From contig JAGBCQ010000008.1 in assembly GCA_017937925.1 (NCBI GenBank), positions 124,001-188,000 of the forward strand: a stretch of 64,000 nucleotides of DNA. The letters are read 5' to 3'. Below, in pieces: positions 1-8,146 of the stretch; the stretch's first letter is position 1, and each line of letters starts with the position of its first letter. This stretch comes from Paraprevotella sp. (GTDB lineage: Bacteria; Bacteroidota; Bacteroidia; Bacteroidales; Bacteroidaceae). The notes under the pieces were generated by a model. The model did not search any database. It saw only the letters and a list, made by a program, of their open reading frames with translations, and was not told where the DNA came from. A program made the position numbers and the translations under genes.

Positions 1-716
1 TCGAAGAGAATGCCCATACTGTGAAGTTTGAAACCGGTTACTACGAGATGAACGACGCAGACTACCGCCTGAAATTATTAAAGTTGGCTGCCAACGAAGT
101 GATAACCTACAAAGCAGAACAAATCAACGAATATATTCCAGCAACACGTTGGAGAAGTGCAAGAGTTAAGGAACACGTGTTTGTAACTGTTCAACTTACA
201 GATAAAGGCGAAAAATACGTTATAGAGAAACCAAGTCAAACAGAAGAAGAGGCTGAACTCGTGGCAGCTGTCGATACTAAAGAATATCCTGAGGACAAAG
301 TTCTTCAAGAAGGTCCCATTCCTGTTATAAATCCACAAGCTAACGAAAATGCAGAGGCTCCTGTTGAAGAATTTGAGGAAAATTTTGACGATGCATTCCA
401 ACCGGACGATTCTCCAATGAATAACAATACGGGAACAACGGAAGCTAATGAGTACCAAAAGGCTTTGGCTAAAATAAATATTAACTCAGTGTACGTACTA
501 ACTCAGGAAATCGGGATTTATAAAGTAATGAATCTTGTATGCAATGACGAGATGAAGAAATCAGGCACAGCATCGTGTGACTTCATCATTGAAGCTACTG
601 ATGTTACACCATTTGGTAGAATCCTAAAAGGCGTAAAGAAAGGTACACGCGAGAAAGGCAGTGCCACTTTCAAATATTACATAGATAAGGGCTGGCATGT
701 AGAAAGATATATGTAA
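1..716 (+). CDS. Hypothetical protein, 5' end outside the window
   Basis: The frame is open from the first bases of the window, so the GTG at 21 is only an internal Val and the true start lies upstream. What is visible is about 237 residues. An N-terminal part rich in charged residues is followed by an acidic, Pro/Glu/Asn-rich linker (roughly residues 75-150 of the visible part) and a C-terminal folded-looking segment containing the sequence YVLTQEIGIYKVMNLV and ending in WHVERYM. No signal peptide or membrane segment is seen in the visible part. I do not recognise the family. A strong terminator follows 14 bases after the stop, so this is the last gene of its transcript. Confidence 0.6.
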   Translation, partial: EENAHTVKFETGYYEMNDADYRLKLLKLAANEVITYKAEQINEYIPATRWRSARVKEHVFVTVQLTDKGEKYVIEKPSQTEEEAELVAAVDTKEYPEDKVLQEGPIPVINPQANENAEAPVEEFEENFDDAFQPDDSPMNNNTGTTEANEYQKALAKININSVYVLTQEIGIYKVMNLVCNDEMKKSGTASCDFIIEATDVTPFGRILKGVKKGTREKGSATFKYYIDKGWHVERYM

Positions 717-729
717 GCATCTTATTATA

Positions 730-770
730 AAAGCGGACGTATTGCAGTTTGTGATACGTCCGCTTTTTTT
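730..770 (+). terminator. Intrinsic terminator after the first gene
   Basis: A perfect 13-bp inverted repeat (730-742 with 754-766, arm AAAGCGGACGTAT) with an 11-base loop runs directly into a T tract ending at 770. It closes the transcript of the partial gene ending at 716. Confidence 0.9.
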
Positions 771-928
771 ATACCTCAAAACGGTTGCTGTTTGTCCAAT
801 AGAGTTACTACTTTTCACTTTTTTCTTCAAATCCAATAACACATCAACAGAATGACGTGCAACGCACTCAGTCCGTGCGCCGCACGTCTTACCTATGCCC
901 TTCTCTCTGTTAAAAGAGTTTAAATTAT

Positions 929-970
929 AGTACTATGCGATACATAGTACTGATATAATACATATATTTG
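929..970 (+). promoter_or_regulatory. Putative PadR operator and promoter of the padR/pspC operon
   Basis: A perfect 9-bp palindrome with a 5-base spacer (929-937 and 943-951, arm AGTACTATG) lies 12 bp upstream of a Bacteroides-type -7 box, TATATTTG at 963-970. PadR-family regulators bind dyads of this kind and usually repress their own operon, and a PadR gene starts at 1084. The dyad covers the space between -7 and the expected -33 element, so binding there would block polymerase. A leader of about 105 bases separates the predicted transcription start from the first gene. The rest of 771-928 shows nothing I can assign. Confidence 0.65.
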
Positions 971-1083
971 TGCAGTCACAGAAGCTTGAAGGAGTGGTTC
1001 GTCCTACTTGCAAGACTCTTTCAATGGCCATAAGTTCCTGATGACTAACAAGAAACAGAGTGTTATAAATAATTTAGAAAGGT

Positions 1084-1443
1084 ATGAATGTTGACAATGC
1101 AAAATCCCAAATGCGGAAAGGAATGTTGGAATATTGCGTTCTTCTACTTCTTAGCAAGGAACCATCGTATGCCTCCGACATTATCATCCGACTGAAGGAA
1201 GCCAAACTGATTGTGGTTGAGGGTACACTCTACCCACTACTCACGCGACTGAAAAACGATGGGCTACTCAGTTACGAATGGCGCGAGTCCACACAAGGGC
1301 CACCGCGCAAGTATTATGCCCTCACCTCCGAAGGGGAACTCTTTCTAACGGGGCTCGACAGCGCATGGAATGAGTTGTCCACAACTGTAAAGCATCTCAA
1401 GACCAAAGGTAATGAGGAAAACGAAACATCAACGACTAATTAA
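1084..1443 (+). CDS. PadR family transcriptional regulator
   Basis: 119 residues, the usual length of the short PadR subfamily (winged helix plus one C-terminal dimerisation helix). The diagnostic winged-helix pattern is visible: KGMLEYCVLLLLSKEPSYASD, then EGTLYPLLTRLKNDGLLSYE and GPPRKYYALTSEGELFL. These proteins are small repressors that respond to membrane-active or phenolic compounds. It lies 9 bases upstream of a PspC-domain membrane protein, an arrangement common in Bacteroidetes and Firmicutes, where the pair is thought to sense envelope stress. Autoregulation through the palindrome at 929-951 is likely. Confidence 0.9.
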   Translation: MNVDNAKSQMRKGMLEYCVLLLLSKEPSYASDIIIRLKEAKLIVVEGTLYPLLTRLKNDGLLSYEWRESTQGPPRKYYALTSEGELFLTGLDSAWNELSTTVKHLKTKGNEENETSTTN

Positions 1444-1452
1444 ATCTACACA

Positions 1453-3123
1453 ATGAAAAAGAATATCAATATCAACTTCTTTGGCACACTATATGCCATT
1501 GATGAGGACGCATACGAATTGCTCAATCGTTACATCAACGATATCAAGAAGTATTTTTCAGGCAAAGAAGGCGGTGAAGAAATCTCCGATGATATAGAGC
1601 ATCGTATAGCCGAAGTAATGCAAGAGCTAAAGGCAGAAGGTAAAGAGCCGATAAGCATCGAGCTGGTAAAGGAAATTATCGCACGAATAGGGAAACCCGA
1701 AGAACTCTGCAATGCGACAGACGAGGAAGAAGGGGAAAACAGTAGCAAGGCACATCGCGGAAAGGATTGGTTCACTAAACACATCAGCAAGAAGAAATTA
1801 TATCGCAATCCCGACGACAAGATGCTGTGTGGCGTGCTATCCGGTATTGGCTGCTATGCGGGCATTGATCCGCTTTGGTTACGTTTAGCTATAATCATAC
1901 TAACCATTGTACCTCTCCCATTTATCTCCGTATCATTATTTTCCGCATTATTAGTATATTTCCTATTTGCCTTAATTATACCGGAGGCCAACACGCCCGA
2001 AGAGCGTCTGCGCATGCAAGGTAAACCAGTAACAATGGAAACGCTCAACGAAGAGATTGTTGGCAATGCCGATGGGACGAATAATACAAACGTAAAAAAT
2101 AGCAAACGAGGCTCACTCTTTGATGTTATCATACGAATATGCGTGATTCTAATCAAATGTCTTTTGGTCATCTTTTTAGGATGGTTGCTTTTTGGTGGAA
2201 CCGCTATTCTGTTGATATGTACATTTGTCATTTGTCTTTTGAGTTTTGCCATGTACGGACATCCCTTGGAACTGGCATCAAGAATGGTTGACGCAGACTC
2301 TATACTACTTAATTTTATAGGTACCAATGGCTATGCATGGATTTCAGGAGTTGCTTTCATCATTGCAACCATCATCTTTATCTACCTTGTTGCCCATTGC
2401 ATCGCACGCTTATTTAATAAAGGTAAATCCATGGGACGTATAATATGGGTTTATATTTGTATATTCTTCGGCACTTTGATTCTTGGTTGCGTATCGTTCT
2501 ACAATTTGACAAAAGATATAATTACTGAAGAAGATAGAATTGTAGCATTTCGCGAATCGCAACGATATCAAACTGATATTGACAGGGAAAAGGAGTGGCT
2601 CAAAGGACATGGATGGGAAGTTATCGCCCACGAACATGGCGACCACTATGTTAAAATGCACGAACACTATAGTGGTGACTACAGCAAACAATATATCGAC
2701 ACTCATTCGAACAACCCTAACATGGTTTATACCTTGGAGCGTTCCGTTCGCACCAGTCCGGGTATCTACACTCTCGAGGCGGCAGTTCGTACCGACGGAG
2801 CCGGTCCGGAAATATACGCATACAACTATCGTAACGACCGTCTTTCAACGCCTTTCCCCGTTTATGCTCAATATGGCGGAGAAATATGGGAAGAAGCTAC
2901 GAAGAAAATGAACAACACAAGCACCGCTACCGACGAGGTAAAGCGTTTGGCAGAAGCACACCACGGAAAGGGTTATGGCTGGAGTCGCATACGCATTGAG
3001 AACATCGAAGTCAAGAACGACAGCATCATCCGTTACGGTGTTACCAATCGTTCGGGCGGTACGGGTTATTGGAATGGTACTTGGTTCTCTGCTGCAGATT
3101 TTAAGTTAATAAAAGTTCAATAA
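1453..3123 (+). CDS. PspC domain-containing membrane protein
   Basis: 556 residues. Residues 1-100 are a cytoplasmic helical region (ISDDIEHRIAEVMQEL, IIARIGKPEEL) common in Bacteroidetes PspC proteins. The PspC domain covers about 113-178 (KKLYRNPDDKMLCGVLSGIG, then a hydrophobic hairpin ending in FALIIPEA). Further membrane segments lie near 222-265, 290-315 and 328-350, followed by a soluble C-terminal domain of about 200 residues rich in Tyr and Arg. PspC proteins sense or respond to damage of the inner membrane. Co-transcribed with the PadR regulator just upstream; the operon ends at the hairpin at 3161. Confidence 0.88.
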   Translation: MKKNININFFGTLYAIDEDAYELLNRYINDIKKYFSGKEGGEEISDDIEHRIAEVMQELKAEGKEPISIELVKEIIARIGKPEELCNATDEEEGENSSKAHRGKDWFTKHISKKKLYRNPDDKMLCGVLSGIGCYAGIDPLWLRLAIIILTIVPLPFISVSLFSALLVYFLFALIIPEANTPEERLRMQGKPVTMETLNEEIVGNADGTNNTNVKNSKRGSLFDVIIRICVILIKCLLVIFLGWLLFGGTAILLICTFVICLLSFAMYGHPLELASRMVDADSILLNFIGTNGYAWISGVAFIIATIIFIYLVAHCIARLFNKGKSMGRIIWVYICIFFGTLILGCVSFYNLTKDIITEEDRIVAFRESQRYQTDIDREKEWLKGHGWEVIAHEHGDHYVKMHEHYSGDYSKQYIDTHSNNPNMVYTLERSVRTSPGIYTLEAAVRTDGAGPEIYAYNYRNDRLSTPFPVYAQYGGEIWEEATKKMNNTSTATDEVKRLAEAHHGKGYGWSRIRIENIEVKNDSIIRYGVTNRSGGTGYWNGTWFSAADFKLIKVQ

Positions 3124-3160
3124 ATAAGGAGTACGTTCAGCGAGTACGTTTCTCCAAAAA

Positions 3161-3194
3161 ATTAACGGTGTCGGACGTGTCCGACACCGTTAAT
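3161..3194. terminator. Bidirectional terminator between convergent genes
   Basis: A perfect 15-bp inverted repeat (3161-3175 with 3180-3194) with a 4-base loop sits between the stops of the PspC gene (plus) and the secreted protein gene (minus). On the minus strand it is followed by a T run (complement of 3155-3160), so it ends the minus-strand gene best. Confidence 0.85.
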
Positions 3195-3220
3195 TATATA
3201 TTGACAATCGTCTTTACTAT

Positions 3221-5590
3221 TTACTTAACGATAATCTTCTTACCATTGATGATATTGATACCCTTCATCGGTTGGCTCAAGCGTTGACCTGAGATAGAGT
3301 AAATCACTTGCTCCTTGTTGGTCTCAGCCTTCACGCTCTCGATAGCTGTCAATGTATTCTCACCATCAACACTGCAATCTGTCACGTTCTTCAAGCCCGC
3401 TACACTGAAGTACTTTTGAAGATCTCCATACAACCAAACTTCTGTATTGAGTTTGTCTGGATTATCTACAAGGTTCAAAGTTTTACGTACATCAGAACCG
3501 CTCTTCAATTGAACCGGAAGGTTCAATGTCTCAGTTCCAATAGCAATATTAGAAGCTTGCGCAGCCTCTGTACCTGCTACGAAGGCATTATTATAATAAT
3601 AACCTACGATAGTACCTTTCACCCAAACCTTTTCAGTCAGTTTATCATTGTAATATTGAGCATCAGCCACAGTGTATGGATTTTCCAATGTACCCTCACC
3701 CTCAATAACATAGAGGTTAAAGGTTGCCTTGCTGCTCAAGAAATTAGCAGTTTCGGCTGTTTCAGCTGTGATTTCTGCATAACCATAACCCACAACTGTA
3801 ACATTACCTTCAGCATCGACAGTAGCCACCTCTTCGTTTGAAGAAGAGAAAGTAGCCGCTGCATCTGAAGTGGTTGTAAACGCGTTTGTAACATTCCATT
3901 CTTCACCCTTCAAGATAACAACTGATTCTGAAGCCCATGTTGAAACCGCTTCTTGAAGATTTGTAATCACCTTGATATCGTCTACTGAAAGCACATATAC
4001 TTGCGGAGTACCTTTATACTGTGCTACGACTGCTGTCACGTTGTACGGTTTGTTGGTATCGAATGCAAATTCTGTCAGTTTGTTGAAGTTATCATACAAT
4101 TTAATTTCGTTGGCATTCTCGTCCTTCATCATCACTGCACGACTTGCAAGAGCCTCTGCTGTGAAATATACGTTATCCAAGTTGACCAACATGCTCTCGT
4201 ATACCAAATAACCGCTGTTCTGCGTAATTTGATCGATTGTCAAAGAAACCGGGGTAACCGCATTACCTTGGCTGGTTACTGTAACATTGGCGAAATCAGG
4301 ATTAGCCACTTGAGTCATGCCATTGTACATTGTCAAATCACCGGCTAAAGTTCCGCTGATCTTGTCACCTGCAACAAGAGTATGGGTTCCATAGAACAAC
4401 ATTCCTTCCTGACCATCGGTTACAAACGCATACTTACCACTCGCACCGGTTACCAACAAATCAGTGAATATAAACTTAATGGCAGTTGCATCGGCTGTTG
4501 AATTATCCTTCAATTCCATAATGGAGGTATATTCAGGAATTTCAATGGCATTACCACCTACACCGGCCACCTCAACATTCTTCACTTCCCATGTTCCTGC
4601 CTTTTCAGCTGTACTGGTATATACAAAAGCAACTTGTACCTTTTGTCCATCAAAAGCAGAGAGAGCAACTGTACTTGCAGAGAAATCCCATGATGTTCCG
4701 GTTGCAGGACCTTCGACAGTCAAATCAGTCCATTCTGTAGCACCTTCAGCCTTAGCCTTAACGCTCACTGCTGCAAGATAAGACTCTTGGTCACCGAAGA
4801 AGTAAGCTGCTTGCTCGAATGACAACACACAGTTTGTTGCACCTGTCAAGTCAACTACCGGTGAAATCAACCAGCTTTCAGAAGCATAATTTGTACCGCT
4901 AACATAAGCAGAAGCTTTCATATATCCCTTGCTGCTGTCATGCTTCCACACATAAGTAGAACCTTCAGGAAGTGTTACATCATTCAATGTAAAACTACCT
5001 TGTGAAGAAGAAAAACTTTGATCCAAGAAAGTGTTTAATTCAACTACGGGGTCTTCACCTTCACCACCTTCAGGGTCTTCACCTTCACCACCTTCAGGGT
5101 CTTCACCTTCACCACCTTCGTTACCACCACCTTCACCGGCAGCCTCCAAAGTTACAACGGCAGTTTTAAAACGACCATTAGCAACTAATGTAAAAGTAAC
5201 AGAAGATGCAGAACCGGACCAACCGTCTGCAGCCACAATGTCTGTATCATCCACAGCTAACTGGTTGTAACTAGCACCGGTTGCAGTCCACACTACTTTT
5301 GTAATCACTTGACCTTCGGGAGCGGTCATTGTCATGGTGCTATTCTTATAAGCCCTTAATTGAGGACCGGCCCACATACGAGTCGGAGTGCTTGCTGTAG
5401 CTTGATCGAATGTCAAGACCACACCATCCTGAGTAATTTCTGTAACGTTACCAGCCTCAGCTGTCGCACCAGAGCCTGAACCTAAGGTCAACCCCCAAGG
5501 GTTAGCCACAAAATCAAATGTAACGTCACTCGCCAATGCTGTAGCGATTGTTGCTACAAACATAAAGAAAGAGAGTAAAGTTTTCTTCAT
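3221..5590 (-). CDS. Large secreted multidomain protein with type IX sorting tail
   Basis: 789 residues. A signal peptide (about 1-20, MKKTLLSFFMFVATIATALA) is followed by a first beta domain, an acidic Gly/Glu/Asp/Pro linker made of three EGGEGEDP units (about 157-180), a choice-of-anchor-J-like beta-sandwich (about 185-345, with SWLISPVVDLTG), an OB-fold-like segment (350-540), a bacterial Ig-like group 2 domain (545-630, ATFSSSNEEVATVDAEG), a DUF6359-like domain (635-745) and a short tail VIYSISGQRLSQPMKGINI of the kind found at the C terminus of Bacteroidales exported proteins. No catalytic motif is seen; binding of a surface polymer is a guess. It stands alone, with its own promoter at 5631-5659. 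Confidence 0.8.
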   Translation of the reverse strand: MKKTLLSFFMFVATIATALASDVTFDFVANPWGLTLGSGSGATAEAGNVTEITQDGVVLTFDQATASTPTRMWAGPQLRAYKNSTMTMTAPEGQVITKVVWTATGASYNQLAVDDTDIVAADGWSGSASSVTFTLVANGRFKTAVVTLEAAGEGGGNEGGEGEDPEGGEGEDPEGGEGEDPVVELNTFLDQSFSSSQGSFTLNDVTLPEGSTYVWKHDSSKGYMKASAYVSGTNYASESWLISPVVDLTGATNCVLSFEQAAYFFGDQESYLAAVSVKAKAEGATEWTDLTVEGPATGTSWDFSASTVALSAFDGQKVQVAFVYTSTAEKAGTWEVKNVEVAGVGGNAIEIPEYTSIMELKDNSTADATAIKFIFTDLLVTGASGKYAFVTDGQEGMLFYGTHTLVAGDKISGTLAGDLTMYNGMTQVANPDFANVTVTSQGNAVTPVSLTIDQITQNSGYLVYESMLVNLDNVYFTAEALASRAVMMKDENANEIKLYDNFNKLTEFAFDTNKPYNVTAVVAQYKGTPQVYVLSVDDIKVITNLQEAVSTWASESVVILKGEEWNVTNAFTTTSDAAATFSSSNEEVATVDAEGNVTVVGYGYAEITAETAETANFLSSKATFNLYVIEGEGTLENPYTVADAQYYNDKLTEKVWVKGTIVGYYYNNAFVAGTEAAQASNIAIGTETLNLPVQLKSGSDVRKTLNLVDNPDKLNTEVWLYGDLQKYFSVAGLKNVTDCSVDGENTLTAIESVKAETNKEQVIYSISGQRLSQPMKGINIINGKKIIVK
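5049..5120 (-). repeat. 24-bp tandem repeat, three units, inside the secreted protein gene
   Basis: Three units of 24 bp (5049-5072, 5073-5096, 5097-5120) differ at one base at most and encode the octapeptide EGGEGEDP. The unit is a multiple of three, so copy-number change would alter the linker length without breaking the frame. Confidence 0.9.
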
Positions 5591-5630
5591 AAAAATTTGT
5601 ATTAAGTTAATAATTAGATTTACTTGCTAG

Positions 5631-5659
5631 CAAAGTTAGAAATTCTCTTTCGGTTGAAC
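5631..5659 (-). promoter_or_regulatory. Promoter of the secreted multidomain protein
   Basis: Minus strand reads TAACTTTG (plus 5631-5638), an exact TAnnTTTG -7 box, with TTG about 20 bases upstream. The expected start of transcription gives a leader of about 35 bases before the ATG at 5590. Confidence 0.6.
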
Positions 5660-5726
5660 AAGAGTTTCCGTAGGAAAGAATCATTTTTGACTAGAAAAAG
5701 TAAAAAGGTTTTACCCTTCTTAACTT

Positions 5727-7163
5727 TTAACATTTCGGTTCCAGCCCCATCTTCTCCGCCCGTTTCAGCATAAATTCATAGGCTGCATCATGCTCGTTCG
5801 GCACTACCCCATCAAGTATAGCATCCTTTATAGCAGACTTCAAACTGCCCACTTCACGACAAGGTTGCAAGCCAAACACTGCCATAATTTCCTCACCGGT
5901 TACAGGTGGTTGAAAGTTACGAATCCTATCACGTTCTTCCAAATCGACCAACTTCTCACGAACCAATTTGAAATTGTCCAAAAACTTTTGTTTTCTTACG
6001 GCGTTCTTTGACGTGATGTCCGCTTCGCACAACATCATCAAGTCTTCGATATCATCACCCGCCTCGAACAACAAACGACGCACTGCAGAATCCGTCACTT
6101 CCTCGTCGGCAATGACAATCGGACGCATGTGCAACTCAACCAATTTCTGCACATATTTCATTTTCTCATTCATCGGCAGTTTCATCTTCCGAAAGATGTC
6201 GGGTATCATTTTTGCGCCAATGAAATTATGGTTGTGGAAGGTCCAACCTATCTGTGGGTCATAACGTTTTGTGCGAGGTTTGCCTATATCATGTAGCAAT
6301 GCCGCCCAACGCAACCACAAGTTATCTGTTTTTTGACAAATATTATCAAGGACTTCCAACGTATGATAGAAATTATCTTTATGCGCACGCCCGTTCATCT
6401 TGGTCACGCCCTCCATAGCAGCCAATTCAGGGAAAATCAACGGTAACAAACCACAGCGCGACAATTCGACAAAGCCTTTTGACGGGGTCGGTGTCAACAT
6501 TATCTTATTCAGTTCGTCAGCGATGCGCTCCTTTGAGATAATAGCGATGCGTTCCTTGTTTCGCTCCAATGCATCGAAGGTTTCCTCTTCTATATAAAAG
6601 TTCAGTTGCGTGGCGAAACGCACACAACGCATCATTCGTAATGGGTCGTCACTGAAAGTAATATCCGGGTCCAATGGAGTACGTATCAATCTGTCCTCCA
6701 TATCATAGAGTCCTTCAAAAGGATCGACCAACTCTCCAAAACGTTGTTTGTTCAGACAAACTGCCAATGCGTTGATGGTAAAATCTCGTCTGTTCTGGTC
6801 ATCTTCCAATGTACCATTCTCAACCACCGGTTTGCGGGAATCGTGTGTATAGCTTTCTTTTCTCGCTCCTACGAACTCCACTTCCAAACCTTTATATTTA
6901 ACTTGCGCCGTTCCGAAATTGGCAAAGACACTGAGATGCGCTCCCTTGCCCAACCTTTCAGCCAAAGCCCGCGCCAATTTGATACCACTGCCCACCGTTA
7001 CGACATCAATATCTTTTGAAGGACGCTCCAAGAATAAATCTCTTACATACCCCCCAATAACATAACATTCCATTCCTAACTCGTCTGCAACGTCGGAAAT
7101 CAAATGGAATATCTTTTTGTCCAATATTTTAATCAAATCGTCCCGTGTCAGTTCTCTCATCAT
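5727..7163 (-). CDS. cca: CCA tRNA nucleotidyltransferase, HD-domain type
   Basis: 478 residues. The class II polymerase-beta nucleotidyltransferase signature is near residues 30-55: YVIGGYVRDLFLERP followed by KDIDVV, giving the GG...R...DxD metal-binding set. Next come RRDFTINALAV, the RNA-binding helices (PLRMMRCVRFATQLNF) and a C-terminal HD phosphohydrolase domain with LLHDIGKPRTKRYD near residue 290. The enzyme adds or repairs the 3' CCA of tRNAs. This fits the window, because the two tRNA-Val genes here do not encode CCA. Divergent from a lipoprotein gene; a -7 box TATTTTTG lies at 7185-7192 on the minus strand. Confidence 0.95.
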   Translation of the reverse strand: MMRELTRDDLIKILDKKIFHLISDVADELGMECYVIGGYVRDLFLERPSKDIDVVTVGSGIKLARALAERLGKGAHLSVFANFGTAQVKYKGLEVEFVGARKESYTHDSRKPVVENGTLEDDQNRRDFTINALAVCLNKQRFGELVDPFEGLYDMEDRLIRTPLDPDITFSDDPLRMMRCVRFATQLNFYIEEETFDALERNKERIAIISKERIADELNKIMLTPTPSKGFVELSRCGLLPLIFPELAAMEGVTKMNGRAHKDNFYHTLEVLDNICQKTDNLWLRWAALLHDIGKPRTKRYDPQIGWTFHNHNFIGAKMIPDIFRKMKLPMNEKMKYVQKLVELHMRPIVIADEEVTDSAVRRLLFEAGDDIEDLMMLCEADITSKNAVRKQKFLDNFKLVREKLVDLEERDRIRNFQPPVTGEEIMAVFGLQPCREVGSLKSAIKDAILDGVVPNEHDAAYEFMLKRAEKMGLEPKC

Positions 7164-7211
7164 TAAAAACTCCTAAAATCTATGCAAAAATACTATTTTT
7201 TACTCAGCTAC

Positions 7212-7243
7212 TTGAATTATTACTCCAAAAAACGCTACTTTTG
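7212..7243 (+). promoter_or_regulatory. Promoter of the lipoprotein gene at 7264
   Basis: TTG at 7212-7214 and the -7 box TACTTTTG at 7236-7243 are 21 bases apart, close to the Bacteroides consensus spacing. The start codon is 20 bases downstream. Confidence 0.7.
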
Positions 7244-7263
7244 CAACACTAGAGAAGACGAAA

Positions 7264-7743
7264 ATGCCACTCATGAGATATTCGTTATATTATATACTCC
7301 TTTCATTACTGCTTTGTGCATGCGCGCAAGGAAAAGGAGATGTTGATCCGGAAACCGAAGCAGGACAACTGATTGCTATTGCTCGTCAACTCATTACCGA
7401 TTCCAAATATGCTGAAGCGAAGGATACCATCTTGTATATGAGGAAAGAGTTCCCGACAGCGTTCAACGCTCGGGCTACCGGCATCATCGTCATGGACAGC
7501 GCAGAACTCATGGAAGCACAAGATTCCTTAGCTGTTCTCATAGGAGAATTACAAAGAGAAGAGGACTTTTTGCAACAATTGGAAGCCGAAAGTCCCAATG
7601 TAAGAAGTGCTGCTTTTTATAAACAACGCACAAAAGTGTTCTACCAAAAGCAACATTTGGATGAAGTAAACGCTAAGGTCAAATTCTTCCTACGTAAAAT
7701 TGAAATAGACCAAAGGAAGAACGAGGAGACTCCGATTCTGTAA
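7264..7743 (+). CDS. Small lipoprotein, helical repeat-like
   Basis: 159 residues. A lipoprotein signal peptide ends in LLLCACAQGKG, so Cys near position 18-20 is probably lipidated. The mature part is almost entirely helical and charged, with a TPR-like start (ARQLITDSKYAEAKDTILYM) and a coiled-coil-prone C-terminal half (LIGELQREEDFLQQLEAE). Proteins of this type next to cca are widespread in Bacteroidales, but I know of no assigned role. Likely anchored in the periplasmic face of a membrane and acting as a scaffold, which is inference. Confidence 0.75.
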   Translation: MPLMRYSLYYILLSLLLCACAQGKGDVDPETEAGQLIAIARQLITDSKYAEAKDTILYMRKEFPTAFNARATGIIVMDSAELMEAQDSLAVLIGELQREEDFLQQLEAESPNVRSAAFYKQRTKVFYQKQHLDEVNAKVKFFLRKIEIDQRKNEETPIL

Positions 7744-8146
7744 AAGACCATATAAAGAAAGGGTACCTTTTTAAGAAAAAATCATCAAAAAAGCGTTTTA
7801 CCACACTATCACTTTTGTATGAAACATGGTGAAACATCATGTTTCACTCTGAAATCCGCATTCACAAAGGGGTTTTGAAACAAAATGAAACATGAAACAT
7901 GAAAAAACTTCCTATGTATAACACGCACGCGCGCGTGAGTCATGTTTCACAAAGAAAAATTCACTCTCATTCATAAAACTTTTGTTATCAAAATGACGGA
8001 CGTCCGTCATCAAAACGCAAGACGTCTGTCGTCGCGACGACGGACGTCCGCCAGTTTGATGAGTTCAGTAATATCAAAATAGCAACAATTTATAGAAATT
8101 CACATCAATTAAACACTGATTTATGTAAAATGAAAAGATTTATATA
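7744..8146. other. Repeat-rich gene-free region at the left edge of an accessory island
   Basis: No ORF of substance. It holds a cluster of GAAACAT/ATGTTTC words between 7821 and 7950: two direct copies at 7821 and 7831, the palindrome GAAACATCATGTTTC at 7831-7845, GAAACATGAAACATG at 7887-7901, and CATGTTTCAC at 7941-7950. A 12-bp palindrome CACGCGCGCGTG lies at 7926-7937. This is followed by the GACGTCCGTC-rich repeat at 7997-8041. Composition changes sharply to AT-rich DNA from about 8060. Confidence 0.7.
7997..8041 (+). repeat. Dispersed 45-bp repeat, copy A
   Basis: This 45-base stretch matches 35635-35679 at 42 of 45 positions by my alignment. It begins CGGACGTCCGTC and ends GCGACGAC, with internal inverted GACGTC words that allow several hairpins. 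Both copies are intergenic. Function unknown; a REP-like element or structured transcription end are possible. Confidence 0.8.

Noticed and set aside
4001..4348. Open frames on the plus strand opposite the secreted protein gene
   Set aside because: They are antisense shadows of a minus-strand gene with clear domains and have no protein-like features.
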